Shown here one piece after another: positions 31,059 to 44,603 of a stretch of DNA of 64,000 bases. The notes beneath the pieces are model-generated. The model was not told the DNA's origin. It made no database searches and was given only the letters and a program-made list of their open reading frames with translations. The DNA lies in assembly GCA_032718475.1 (NCBI GenBank), contig JAUCBJ010004420.1, positions 97,258 to 161,257 on the forward strand. Direction: 5' to 3'. The stretch comes from Nemertoderma westbladi (taxonomy: Eukaryota; Xenacoelomorpha; Nemertodermatida; Nemertodermatidae). The position numbers and the translations under genes are program-made. The first letter of the stretch is position 1. Every line of letters begins with the position of its first letter.

Positions 31059-32215
31059 CCGCTCCAAGGGAAATCATACAATGTTTCCCTCCAATTGTAG
31101 AAGAGTATAGGGTGATGTATACAAAACAAAATAAATTTCTTCCAAATAATCTAAATACTTGATACTATAAATCCTACTATTTACAAAATATTGCTATAGA
31201 TATTGCATAATGAATTTACATACAAATTAAAATTACAAAAATATTATCTCTCTCAATGCTAACGATTATTACATACAAATTAAATTTACAAAAATATTGC
31301 TTTCTCGTTCGTACTACATAATGATTACTACATACAAAATTAAATTTACAAAAATATTACTTCCTTTATTTATTTACAAATTGACGGTCTACATATTGAA
31401 ATGGAACATGGCTAGGACAATGTCCCCCATTTCCCATCTCAATTAACGATCAACATTAACAAGATAAACTAAATATAAACGTATTTGAGGCTAAATTTTT
31501 AACTAAATTGCATTAAAGGCCGATAATCAAATTAAATATAAAATACGTAATAATTTCTTTCATTTTCGGACTTTACTTAATTTCTTATAAAAACGCAAAT
31601 CATCTTGGTTTGATGATTGCTCAGGTAAGTGAAAGGAGTAAGCCAAACCCGCGGGTTTGTCTCCCCAATCACTTCCTTTGCCTCTTTCAATAAACTTTAG
31701 AGCAAATAAAGTCATATACACAAAATCAAATATAATATAGGCTCAAAATCATATTTCCAACGGACTATAAAATAAAATTATTTCCTTTCAATATTTTTGG
31801 CCTTCGAAAATAAAACTCTAAACTATGGATACGACTAGTGTATATGAGTCCAGTCGAATGATTGATCAAAACCTATGATATACATCAGAGCGACGATGAT
31901 GTATATGTCTAGAGTCTGTCGCTCCGTGATATTATAGTCTCATCGGCTAGCTCCTGGGTCTCTCGGGCTCGCTCCCTTCTCCAGATACACCAGTCTCGCT
32001 TTCGTCCTTCTGGGCTCCTCCCCGACCTCGTCCCATTTGCCGTGTCCCTGTGGGCGCCTCCGCCAACTCCTCTTTCTTCAACTATAGAATGGAGCTGCTC
32101 GTCCTTGGCTTGACGCTTGCCAAGGACTCCTCCTTCTGGTACTTGCCGCGAGCTGTGAGCTCCGGCTGTTGTCGCTGTGGGGCGCGGCGGTCCTGATCCT
32201 CCACTCGTTCAGAGG
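31059..32215 (-). other. Pao2 3' untranslated region with two stem-loops
   Basis: Stem-loops at 31878-31906 and 32278-32304 have stems identical to those in Pao1 and the loop complement GAGCGACGA. The palindrome CCAAACCCGCGGGTTTG lies near 31643. The segment 31990-32030 is shorter and diverged from Pao1. Confidence 0.55.
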
Positions 32216-32923
32216 TCAATGACCCCAAACGAGTTTCCTTAGGCCGCCAATTGTGCACTGGGTAATAATTCTAGACGTATATATCAGAGCGACGATGATA
32301 TATAAAGGATTGGACATATTCGGGCTTAATAAGGCGTTCGTCGAAACTTCCCGAAATAATTTGGGGTAAATATTGTACAAATCGCGGATCGTGGGTATAG
32401 TTAGTAGACGGATGGACGGCGCGAATCTCGTCTGGATACTCAGGCGTGACCTTCCTTTCCTGGTGAAGCGAAGTGAACGTGGTCCAGGAACTCGAGTCCC
32501 GTGCCGCGCCTCTAGGTCCTTATAGGCTCGGTATAGCGAAATGGCCGCTGCCGTCTCTATCAAACTGGGTGTCGAACAGGGTTCAATCTCCGTATACGGA
32601 TCTAATGTCGTAACGGTCGGCGTAATGGGTCTTGGAGGTCGCTTTCCGCTGAAGTCGATACTGATCATCGGGTTGCTCATCGGGTAACCTCCCTCGTTAT
32701 ATCTAAGGAACTGGTGAGCTTGACATCGCGTTAATATCGGTTCTGGATGTTGCTCGTCTAGTCGGTCGGGAATCGTGGGTTTGTATTTCCCATTTAGCTC
32801 CATCACCGACCGCCCATGGTAGTAAACGTTCGAATCTTTACATCCCGGTCGCGCGAATGATAGCTCCGCCTCCTCTCTGGCAGTAAATCCTCTGCGCGGT
32901 TGCGCTCTAATATCCTTCTCCAT
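32216..32923 (-). pseudogene. Extra Pao gene, copy 2, internally deleted
   Basis: A 235-codon frame begins MEKDIRAQPRRGFTAREEAE, like Pao1. It jumps from GKYKPT straight to IPDRLDEQHPEP, so the middle region present at 20563-20854 in Pao1 is missing. A 10-bp deletion relative to Pao1 near 32510 shifts the frame, so the last part does not match the Pao1 end. The 3' end overlaps stem-loop 1. Comparison of the two copies shows different lesions in each, as expected for a gene that was functional in a common ancestor. Function unknown. Confidence 0.55.
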
Positions 32924-33699
32924 TATGCCCCGCGTATATACATATATATCCCAATAAGTGTTCCGTTACGCAAACCAATTACACTGTGGGTAATCAGTTA
33001 GATGTCGCCGAAGGACAGACCTCCCGAACCCCCCCCCCCCCCCCCCCCCCGCTGCCTTCCAGCAGTTCAGGTTCGACTCTCTAGATCCCGTCTCTTCCTA
33101 ACTAACTATCCTCTAACCTATTCCCATGCATAGCGCAAAAACTTTGGAGATAAACTGGCCGTGACCAACTCACTTTTTGATGCCCAAACTACTCCCATTA
33201 CTCGTACTAAACTACAGTAGTTAGAAAGGACCATAACCACAATACTCGACTATACCAAACCCACAGGTTTGATAATCGAACATCACACATCACTGCAAAC
33301 TACTGAGTGGGGTCCATGTACGCCTCTGGTGCTACTAACCTTTAGCACCTTAGTTGCACTGCTGGCACCAATCTGTGGAAGTTGCTAAACTCAATTTACA
33401 CTCCTACGTAATATAGCCATCACCATGGTTTCTAAATGCTATTTTCCAGGCTTCACGACTTTTCAAATTACTGTTTATCTATAGACGAATTCTAAAACGC
33501 GTCTATACACAGCGTCTGGAATTGTCTTGGGTTCACTTCTAATTTTTAAAATTTTTTAATTTTCCAAAATTTTTTGAAAATAAAATTTTGTTTTGATACC
33601 CACCAGACAAAACTCAACGCAAATCACCACAACCCCGCTCCTATGCATTTCGTTGTATTTGCATACGAGGAATGCATACGAAGTGAGTTGCGTCCAACA
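32924..33699 (-). other. Pao2 spacer between pol and the extra gene
   Basis: Counterpart of 19639-20415, with a C-run at about 33030-33050 and the palindromic CCAAACCCACAGGTTTGA near 33255. No gene. Confidence 0.6.
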
Positions 33700-34866
33700 C
33701 TAATTCTGTTTTGGGGCAGGAGACAAACTATAATCTCCCGTCTCGATACGTGTCTCCTCTAATAACACGATATCTTGGACCGGTCGGTCCAAGGTGTGTA
33801 AACCATTAGTTTTACACTTTTTTGGGTGCGGACACTTGCACCTAATTTTCACAGTGACTGTGCGCACTATGTTTTGCACATCTGGGTGTGTGTGCAAGAT
33901 AACTCCCGTCTCCCAATACTTTCTCTTGACAATGGGTTCGGTTATCAATACGTAATCTCCCCTTTGGAGACTCCCAACCGTTTTGTACCACTTTGTTCTG
34001 GTGGATATGGTGGGAAGATAGTATTCCCGCCAATATTCCCAGAATGTGTACGCCACAAACTGTGTCACTTTCCAGCCTTTACGACTATATAGGTCGGCAC
34101 TAATGGGTTCTGATGCCGGCACAAGAAATGCTGGACTCTGCATTAGCAAATGTTTCGGCGTTAATGCAACACCGTCTGGCAACATAGCTATCGGCCTCGA
34201 GTTTAGGGTATGCTCGATTTCAATGAAAGCTGTAACCAGTTCGTCGTCGGTAAGTTGTTTGTTCACAGGCAATGTTTTGGCAATGGCCTGCTTTACAGAG
34301 CGAACTAAACGCTCCCAACTTCCTCCTCTCCAAGGACTTTCTGGAGTATTGAATCTCCATTCTACTCGTTGCGGCAAAAGTGCTGCAGAAATTTCCTTAT
34401 TCTGTGCTGCTTTATGAGCCGCGTTCAACTCGCTATTCCCCCCGACAAAGTTTGTACCCTTATCGGAGTAGAACGCCTTTACTAGTCCTCTCCTGGCCAT
34501 AAATCTCTTCAAGGCCAGGAGCAGAGATTTGGTCGACATGTCTGCCACACGCTCAATGTGTATGGCTCTACTAGCCATGCATGTCAGTAGCAGACCCCAT
34601 CGCTTGTGGGTCAGCCGTCCACTCTTTGCTTCAATCGGACCAAAACAATCCACCCCTGTGTTCGTAAAGGGTGGGTCATATGCCTGTACTCTCGCTTCCG
34701 GGAGTTCAGCCATCTCCTGTACCAATACTCTGGCGTTCACCCTCTTGCAAACCAGACAGGCGTCATACATAGTGCCTACTGCCCTGCTTGGCTGCAATAG
34801 AATGAATCGCTGTCTTGCTGCCGACAAACAGTGTAACTTTCCCGCGTGATGCAACCTCTTGTGTAT
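33700..34866 (-). pseudogene. Pao2 pol, integrase part
   Basis: From KRLHHAGKLHCLS through the CLVC zinc residues, the catalytic VDCFGP, FYSDKGTNF and GGSWERL motifs, to the C-terminal DUF5641-like region. All visible catalytic residues are kept. It is cut from the rest of pol by the palindromic transposon just before the His-Cys zinc region. Confidence 0.88.
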
Positions 34867-36269
34867 TAGGGCGGTGCGTTTTTTACTTTTTTTCGATTTC
34901 ATTGTTCTACCGGTGCACAAAAGTTGCCAAATGGTAAAAAAATAAGGCAAAAAAAATTTCTTTAAATTTCATCTATATCTTCACGGATCCCAAAAGGGTT
35001 GAAATTTTGTGCCATCGCGATGCACTATAATGAAATGTATAACAATATAACACATTGATGAAAGATCAATGACTCAAAAAAGAACTTCCTGCATGCATCA
35101 AATGTCATCAAATGGGTCCAAACTTAGTTAGATACCAAAATTTTAACTTTTGGGTCAAGGGAACTAGTGCCACAGGCACATGGCCAGAACCTTCCATTTG
35201 GCGCAAGTGATGATTATTCTCAATTTTCGCGAAGGCCAACTTTGAGTTCTCCTACTGCATTCATATTATGCTCATTAGAACCGCAATGGCCGATTTAGTG
35301 GGGGTAGACACCTTCAAAACAAACGTAGAGCGACTAGTTCTTGAGATATCGCAGAAAATGTGAAGTACGGCACAAGTCTACATTACCGCCTTTATGTGAT
35401 ATGGACAAATACACAATAAATGATATTTTGAATTATCTCAAGGAATCAAAAAAATAGACACATCACAGAAATGATCGATATAGTGGGTGTCGACACCTTC
35501 AAAATAAGAGTAGAGTCATTAGTTCTTGAGTTATTTTACAAAATGTCAAGACTATGTCCACCAAATACTATTTGATATTGAGTTGACCCATTCCACACAT
35601 TTTGTACAAAAACTATAGTGAATTATGTACTACTCTTTAATTTTGAAGGTGTCTGTATACACTAAATCAATTTGTTGCAGTGATGTGTATATTTTTGATG
35701 CCTTAAGATAATTAGAAGTAACATTTTTGTGTATTTGTCTATCAAGGCGGTAATGTTGAGTTGTGCCGTACTTTACATTTTCTGCAATATCTCAAGATCT
35801 ATTCGCTCTATGGTTGTTTTGATGGTGTCTACCCACACTAAGTCGGTCATTGCGGTTCTAATGAGCATATTAATAATGCCGTAGAAGAACTAAAAGTTGT
35901 CCATCACCAAAATTGAGAATAATCATCACTTGCGCAAAAGAGTAGGTTCTGGTCATGTGCCTGTGGCACAACTTCCCTTGATCCAAAAATTAAAATTTTG
36001 GTATCTAACTAAGTTTGGACCCATTTGATGATATTTGATGCATGCAGGAAGTTCTTTTTTGAGTCATTAATCTTTCACCAGTGTGTTATATTGTTATAAA
36101 TTTCATTATGGTGCATCGCGATGGCACAAAATTTCAACCCTCTTGGGATCCGTGAAGACATAAACGAAATTTAAAGAAATTTTTTTTGCCTTATTTTTTT
36201 ACCATTTGGCAACTTTTGTGCACCGGTAGAACAATGAAATCGAAAAAAAGTAAAAAACGCACCGCCCTA
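34867..36269. mobile_element. 1.4-kb palindromic nonautonomous hAT-like transposon
   Basis: Ends TAGGGCGGTGCG and CGCACCGCCCTA; 8-bp flanks 34859-34866 and 36270-36277 both TTGTGTAT (pattern nTnnnnAn). The two halves are inverted copies of about 690 bp with mismatches, meeting near 35568. Matching blocks include TGCCACAGGCACATGGCCAG with CATGTGCCTGTGGCAC. No coding capacity. The terminal TAGGG and 8-bp duplication resemble the autonomous element at 863-5810. Confidence 0.87.
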
Positions 36270-39200
36270 TTGTGTATATCCCATAGAATCGCTCTTTGCA
36301 ATTCTATTGGGTGACTAGGGATTATCACTGGGAATCGAAACTGTGAGTTTATGTCGACAGTCTGGATTCTCGATCTATGACAAATTAAACCCTTATGGAT
36401 TAATGGACTCCATTTTCTAAGGGGTTTATAGAGAACTGGTCGTTGAGCCGATAATAGATGGAATTCTTTGGGGAAGGCACACATTTGATAGTGCTTCAAA
36501 TGCTTTAATTCCGCTTGATCAATCTCATCCTCTGTCAGAGGTTGTTTCAATTTCTGAATTCGCTCAATATTAGCGCTCAATGGTTCTCTCAAACGTTCCG
36601 AATGTTTTATACAAAGGTACAAAATGTATCGGCTTAACCACGCAGTTCTTTTACAAATTGTCAGCCAAGAGGCAGACGAATTTAGTAATTTGTCATAAAC
36701 ACTGCATGACTCTAATGCCAGCGACGGTTGTCCGCTAATTAATGGAAGTTTCGAATCCAAACCCGCAGGTTTGGAAACCAAAGGCTCCATTGTGTCGGTC
36801 ATTTTCTGTCCGTCACTTACCAACTGTGACTCTGGTTTAGTCTGTAAGGGTGGTTTTACGTCGTAACTTACCCTTCCGGACCTAGTAGTCACGTAAGTCT
36901 GTTGGTCTGACAGGTCTCCGGGCCGCTCCAATAACTCTTCAGGCCGCTCCAATGACTCTTCAGGCCGCTCCAATGACTTAAGTTTGGCTTTAGACTTCGA
37001 CTTAGAGACTTTCTCCACCTTGACTTCTGCATCTTCAGGCATCGGATTGGTCACTATTTTTAGTCGCTCTGGCCAATGTTCCTGTGTCCTCGTTAGAAAA
37101 TCAGGTCCATGCAACCAAAACTCATGAGACTCTTCCTGACAGAATTCCGCCGGCATTGCACCTCTCGAAGTTATGTCGGCCGGGTTCAACACTCCCGGAC
37201 AATGTCTCCATTGTTCCTTCGTCGAAAAATCAACGATCTGAGCGCGTCTATTGGCCACAAATGTCTTTAGTGCAATATTGTCGGCCGCAATGTATACTAA
37301 CACCAAGGATGCGTCCGTCCAATAGAATAAGGTCAATGTCGTATCTAACTCCTCAGTTATCTGCTTACTTACCTCGACTGAGACTACAGCCGCCTGTAAC
37401 TCTGCACGAGGGACAGTCATGTATTTGACCGGCATTGTCTTTGATCTAGAAGTCACAAAGGCCGTCTCGAACTTGTCCTGACTTACCTCTCGGCGAAGGT
37501 AGGCTACCATACCAAAGCCGGTGTCACTTGCGTCACTAAATAGGTGGAGTTCGAGATCAGCTGGAAATACCAGCTGATTCGGAAAGTAGGAACGGGGTAC
37601 ATCTATATTTTTCAATAGATGCAACTCGGCTTCCCACTCCCTCCACTGCTTTGCATGTATAGGAGATATTGGTTCGTCCCACTCTATGTCGGACAACCAA
37701 ATTTTCCTCATGCACGCTCGTGCCTGTAATATTACCGGACTGATAAAGTTCATCGGGTCAAATAGTCTACTTAAAGTCGATAAGCAAATCCTCTTAGTCA
37801 AAACTTTGTCTGGGCTACTGGGCTCAAACCTAACTCTTACCTGGAACTTATCCGTATTCGGATTCCAAGCGAGTCCCAGTACTCGCGCCATGGGGATTGG
37901 TTCTACCCCCAATTCTATGTCTCCGCTCCCGCGATCTTTTACCGGGAACGATTCTAATAGGGCCTCCGAGTTCGTAGTGAACTTGGTCAGAGGAAAACCC
38001 CCTGTAGCCAAGCACTCTTGTAGGCCGTGAGCCACTTCTATGGCTTGTTCCGCCGTGTCCTTGGACACCAATCCATCGTCCATATAGAAGTTTCTCAAGA
38101 TGGACTCGATCACCTCTACTGGGTACTTACCAATCTGGGCTGTTGCCGTTTTCTTTAGAACAAACAGCGTGCCGTTTGGACTATCGCAAGCGCCAAATAT
38201 CCTAACGTACATCTGGTATGTAACCACTGGGCCGGATAAGTCTTCATTCTCATACCAGAGAAAGCGAAGGCTATCCTGGTCTGCCTTACAGGCTCTTACC
38301 TGGTGGAACATCGCCTCGATGTCACAAGTAAATGCGAATCGCCGCTGTCTAAAACGCAACAGTATTCCTATCAAATAATTGTTCAGGTTGGGTCCATCCA
38401 TCAACTCTGAATTCAGGGACATACCTCTATAGACTGCTGCGCAGTCGTTGACTACTCGGACTTTGTCTGGCTTGTCAGGGTGAGTCACATAGTGGTGTGG
38501 AAGGTAATAAGTCTGGTCTGTCACCAAGTCAGGGTCCTCTACCTTCCCAGCAAATCCCTTGGCGAAATAGTTGTTGATCTGGGCGCAGTACTTCTCCCTA
38601 ATGTCCGGATTCTTCAACAACCGAGCCCTTACTCCGTTTAATCTTTTCAAGGCTAAGTTGTAGTTGTTCTCCAACTTAGGTGGTTGTCGACGCCACAACA
38701 TTCCAACTTCAAAATGTCCAGTCGGTAGTAGACGTATGGTATCTTCCATCATCTCCAGCGACCGCTTCTCATCAGTAGACATGGCTAGGTCATATCCACC
38801 GGGTTCCATTGCGTCCCTATCCAGCCATTCGACGGTTCTGGCTCCTGTCTCGAGGTCCTGGCGTATCAATTCCTTCTGTAATTCCTCCTCACTGTATTGA
38901 AAAATGTCTAGGTCTCGATATTTAGCCACTTGACCCTCCACTATGTCTGTATAAGTCAAAACGTTAGTCAGATAAGTAGCGTGGGCCGCTGAACCAGACC
39001 CATGGGTCTGATAACAGTAGTCCTCGGGTTCACTATCTGTCCGGTCGTTATGAAGTGGTTCCGACAACCTAACATTATCGGGAATCAACTCCTCGTCCGA
39101 CTCGCTAAAGTCACTATAGTGGTCAATACAGGTTCTCCTAAACTCGTCTATGTCTGGTGGTTCTACTAACGGTGGTTGAGTTATAGGCTGTAATTCGTCG

Positions 39201-42200
39201 TATCTGTCTATTGGCTTGTCGCCACCTGTAAACTCATAAGACATGGATACTCGTGTATACCAACCTAATATAGTCCTATGGGCATGTGGTCCATTTACAT
39301 GCGGCTCAGCTGGTCTCGTTTCCCATATCTGGTGTGCGATCAGCTGTTCTGCACCAATCAACATAGAAACATTCCTATAACCTACCTGATGTCTGGGTAT
39401 CCTGAGCTTGTCAAAATACTCCTGTGCTATGGGACTCATCGGCGGCACCTTACCTAACTGCCTGCCGAATCCCTTCATAGCTAGACACTTAAATCCGTCC
39501 AATGGCAAAGCTTTCCGTTCTTGTCGAGTGTGTTGGTCTCTCGGAAGTAGGGAATCTAGTTCTACCGAAATTCTGTGTCCCTTGAGGTCTCCTACTCCAT
39601 GCATAGACTTCAACTCTATTTGGATCTCCTCGGCGTCCTGGAAGCTAGAAACGGCTCTCGCCACTTCCTCGTCGATATACGATAATGTGGACGCAGTGTC
39701 CAACATCACATATATTCGCTTCGATCCCTTATCGCCAGTAAGTTTCACCGGAATCACGCTAAATATTTCCGACGTAGCCGATGATAAATACGTCCGCGCG
39801 CTGGTCGATGAACTATCCGCGGTGAAACCTTGGCAGGTCACTTCTCTCGCGCTCGACTCGCCATCCTCATCCGACGAACCTGGTTGATAACCATCGTCCT
39901 GGATGCCGGTATACGTATTTCTTCTTATCGATACGGGTTCTTTGCTCCCCTTCCTGTGAGGATTTCGCTGTAAGTAACGGTCCGTTGGGGTGTGGAAATC
40001 CGCATGTAGCAACTTGTGATGTAGTCTGCCGCATTCCATGCATCCGTCCTTGCTGTTCGGGCACTGCCGCCGTACATGACCTGGCGCAAGACAAGCCCAA
40101 CAGGTGTCCAACGTCCGCACTTGAACTCTTCTCTGTTCCGAATTTAATTCTTTGAACCGTCTGCAACTATCTAACTTATGGTCGTCAGATCTTACCTCCT
40201 TTAGTAAACAGTATTGGCAACCTACAAATCCATCCGGCAACTCCTGTTGCTTTAACCTAGGTCTATCTAACCGCTCACCTGACCATACTCGCGAGTCTGA
40301 TCTAAAGGCTGGGGTACTCGAATTATATCTGTCTACTGAGTTATAAGTCACAGTGGTCCTGTCATCGTCAAAACTTACCATAGACTTACCGGTAACAGGT
40401 TTAGACTCCCTCATATTCTCCTCTGAGAAGTTTGATTTCATCTCTGCTACTGCGTCTGTGGCTATCATGTCATGAATGTGCTGAAGTGTCAATACTTTAC
40501 CTTGGCCCTCCAACTTATTCTCTAATTTGCGCCATTTCTGTCTGTAACGCATGTTTAGACGTCTTATTACGCTCTTCAAAACTTCGGCGTGATCACCATG
40601 ATGAGGTAGATTCACTGTCCTCAAGATGTCCAATGCGTTCGAAATAGCGTTCGCTAAGTTCAACAGCTCTAACGGAGTTGTAATCCTTCCGCCCTTATCC
40701 AAGTCTTCTACTATCGACTGTGCCATCTTGGTTTTATTCCCGTAGATGTCGCTAAGCGTCTTCATTGCCAACTCAAATGCCCTTTCATTGCCAATGAAGT
40801 TGTCAGCAATGGCTCTAGGTTCTCGATGGAGCATCTGAAGCAAATAGTTGAACTTCTCGTTGGGAGTAAAGGTGCTGTTGGTTAGCTGCTCGTCGACATA
40901 GGTTTTGAAGGTCCTCCAATGCTTATGGTTACCCATAAACTTCTGGGGTTGTTGCGTCGGCAGTCCTTGCCTATCAGCAAACTTACCTATGTCCCTAAGG
41001 GTTGCGTCGTTCCGGGTTAACAAATGGTTTAGTTCCGCAGGGTTGTTAAGTCTGGTCCTTTCCCGGTGGTTCCAACTTACCTGCTCCGCGTCGGTCCTTC
41101 TTTCCTTATAGTTTCGGGACTTCTGACGTCTCATTTCTTCCTCTTCATCACTCGATTCTGTGTCAGTTCTTAGCGCTCGCGATGGTTTGCGCGCCGAGGC
41201 CCTGACCCAAGCCTCCTGAATAAATTTCTCGGCTGAGTTTTCGAAATTGGGATTATGAATATTCGGGACAGGCGTCCTTACCTGAGGTCTATGTCGTATA
41301 GTCTCCTCCGATATGCGTACTCGTTGACTAGGCTGGACTTTATCTAACTCAGGCCTGCTAGGATTAGAATTACTTCTTACCTGGGCTGCTTCCTTTAACC
41401 GTAGGTTACTAAGCATTTCCGTTATAGGTTGGATGTGCGGCGATATAGCTTGCGCTAAACTAGCACTTAACTCATCCCTCGTAATAAATTCTTGGCTAGG
41501 GTTCTGTTGTATAGTCGGCTCTATCTGAGTAATCCGCTGTCTCTCATATGATCCCTCTTCCGGTTTAACCCGGAAGTTCTCCGTCGAACTGGGTCGGCGC
41601 TCCGTCCGCGTATTCCAAACCCGCGGGTTCGGTTCGCCAAGTACTCGTCCCGTCGGAGTTTCTCTAAACTCTTCATTCTCTCGTTCGGTGTATAGTGGTG
41701 CGGTGTTCCGATGACGTAGATCCTGCGCGATAGGTGAAGCACTAATACCAACTGGCGTGCGATATGTAGAGAACGTTTTAGCGATCCGTGTACTCGTAAT
41801 AGCTGGACCGGGTATAGGAATTCTGGTCGTCGTCGACTCGCGTATAGCCGGAGTTCTCGCTTCCTGTTCGGCCTTCTGCAGTGCGAACAGTTCTCGCAAC
41901 TCTGTCTCTACACTCGCCCCACATTCTTCGATCATTCGCATCCCCTTCTCGGCGATTTCGTTCGCCTTCCTAGTCCGTTCTTCGCTCTCTAAAGTTAATC
42001 TCGCACTTTCCAACTGCGCCAGTTTACATTCTTCTTCTTCCCTCGCTCGTCTCGCTACGCTCTCTTCTTCCAGTCGCGCCTTTTCTTCATACAACATCTG
42101 TCGCTCCTTCTCGATCTCGAGTTCGCGTTCCTTGCGTTCGCGTTCAAGTTCGAGTTCGCGTTCTTTCTGTTCGCGTTCGAGTTGGAGTTCGCGTTTCTTC

Positions 42201-43411
42201 GCTTCCTGATCGCGTTCGAGTTGGAGTTCGCGTTCCTTCTGCTTGCGTTCCGCTCGCTCACGCTTACCTTTATCTTCCAGTTCGCGCAACTTCGCGTCTA
42301 ACTTACGTGTTCGCTCCCGTTCCCGCTCGGCTTCCTTCCGTGCTTCCGATGCACGCAAAACTTCCGCCTGTTGTTCGTCCAGTCGGCGTCTTCTCTCCTC
42401 CGCCGAGTTGTGCGAAACAAGGGATCTAGCACATATAACCTTACCTCGCGCGTGACTAACCTGGAAATCGCCACTGTCTCTAGATGCGTCGTCGAGTGGA
42501 GTCAACGTCCTCTGTTGGATGTTCTCCGTCGTCGGTAGCACCTGGCCTGGTACCACCACTCCATTCTGCATCAGCCAGCTAGTAACTTCCCTCTGATAAC
42601 GGCGCTCCTCTTTATCCTGGATCTCTTCTCGCTCCACTAAGTCTCTCAACTCTGCGTCACTTACTTGAGTCGCCTGCGCTTGTGATGCCCATAGCAGCCA
42701 GTTCTCCGTCCTAACTCGTCGGAATCGCTCCGATAACTCGCGGTGCTCCAACAAGGCTGCTAAAACCCTGTCGTAAATCCTCGTCGCTACGTCGCTCGAC
42801 TGAGACTCTACTGCCTTCTTCGCTAGGACTGCAAGCTCCTCTGTCTGCTTGAATAACGCTGAGTTATATCCTCTTCTAATCTCTACTAACTCTACCCTCC
42901 CGATGTTGGCTGAATCAGCTAACATCTTCCTTACCTTGTCCGTCGTCCGAGTTATATGTCCGGCATGCGCGCGAAGTTTCTTCTTTATCGCGATATCAAG
43001 TTCTCTCTCGCTTACCTGACTCACACTTGGTGGACTTGAAGGATTATTTCGGGAACTACGGGTACTCCTAACAGCCGTCGGGACCACGGCACTTACCATA
43101 CCCACAGGTCTGGAAACCGGGCTCCGGGCTCTCGCTTCTGCTACAATACCCTCCCTGTCACTCACCTCTGGTTGGGTTGCTGTACAATCCTTCCTTACAG
43201 TAGCGGTAGGGGATCCTAATACTATTACCTGAGGCTGCTGTTCTTCCTCACTAGTCACTGTCTCGTCCTCCTGTTCACTTACGTCAGCGTCGCTCGCTGC
43301 GTCGTCATAGTCGGCATTGTCGTCGACAGTAATATTTACGCTATCGTCAGTCGGCGGTCCAGCCGCCGTCTCATAGCTGTCCTCTAGTGCCTCTTTGTCT
43401 GAGACACTCAT
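36270..43411 (-). pseudogene. Pao2 gag-pol up to the integrase
   Basis: Start MSVSDKEALED at 43411. It contains the coiled coil, DUF1759-type gag, an intact CWACLAPGHVRRQC zinc knuckle, the protease LDTAST, the reverse transcriptase YMDDG and RNase H FSDASD. It is open without stops to the insertion at 36269, after which the frame reads into the transposon. It differs from Pao1 at scattered residues and has fewer coiled-coil repeat units. Sense-strand GGTAAG words are mostly conserved (CTTACC on the plus strand). Confidence 0.9.
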
Positions 43412-44603
43412 AGTCTAAATAATGTTTGCCTTCCGGCAAAAATATCTCGCAAAGGTTCGAGATATAATTATAATTTAACCGAAATACGGTCAAATTATTT
43501 GTCAAATAATCAGTTGGTCCAAAATGTCAAATAAATTCGCAATGCAATATTGTGAATTTAACGGGGTATAGTTATAGCAAATACTAGCACAATATTTAAA
43601 CTAAATATTATTATATAGCTATTATAGCAATTAAATACCGGTATGGCACAAAATAACTTTGAATCTAATACAAAATATTCAAAATAAACTTGCCACCCGA
43701 ATATTTCTAATTTTATATATATAGCTCTAATCAACGTAATTTTAATTTCAAATATAATATGTATCCACTAGCGCGTGGCTACATCTTCGGGTTGCGACTC
43801 TCTCTAACTCTCTCTCTAACTTGAGCGATTCAAAAAACCATGGCCGGCTAAAACTAAATATCCTAACTAATAAATTGAGTTCAGCTTCGCAGTTAAACAA
43901 CCGATAATTTTTTACTGCTTCCACAAACACAATGGTGCCAACAGAACAACTAACCTTGTTTGCTGTGAGATTCCACGTCCGCGTCCAAAGATTCAGTCCC
44001 TTCGCTGATTGCAAACCGAACCCGCAGACCCACACGAACCCCAAACTCAGAAGTTCCGTCTTGCCATGTATCTCCAGATGGTATAAAATAACTAAGCGGT
44101 TACCTAACATACCGGTACAAAACTCTAGAATTTTACAAATAATTTTGACCGAAACTGAATTCTCGCAAACCTAGCTAAAATTTTCAAAACTTACTAATTA
44201 CAATTTGCCCTAAGGCCTAAGGAACTGCTGTATTCGCAATTAGCAAAAAACGCACTACCGTACATCCACTGTATGCAGTACAGTAAGTAAAACAGTACAC
44301 CAACCTAACAGCCTAATTGATACTGTGTGTGTGGTACGGCAAACAAATGTCCTTCTACCGTACGCAGTAACAGCAATCAGCCTAATGTACTACTGTACTA
44401 TTGTACGCGACCAGTGAATACAGTAATCTAAACTAACAGCCCAAAAGAATATACTTAATGTTCTACCGTACGCTAGCCTATAGCCTACAGCAGACGATCA
44501 CGTGCTCCAATTTATTACTCAATACTGTGATACAACTAACAGCCTAAGAATACTCTAACTGCCTTACTGTACGCAGTACAGCAAAGCAATGCACATACCT
44601 TAC
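43412..44603 (-). other. Pao2 leader
   Basis: Counterpart of 10043-11280 with the same repeat words (complements of TTAGGCTG and GCGTACAG). No conserved frame. Confidence 0.6.
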
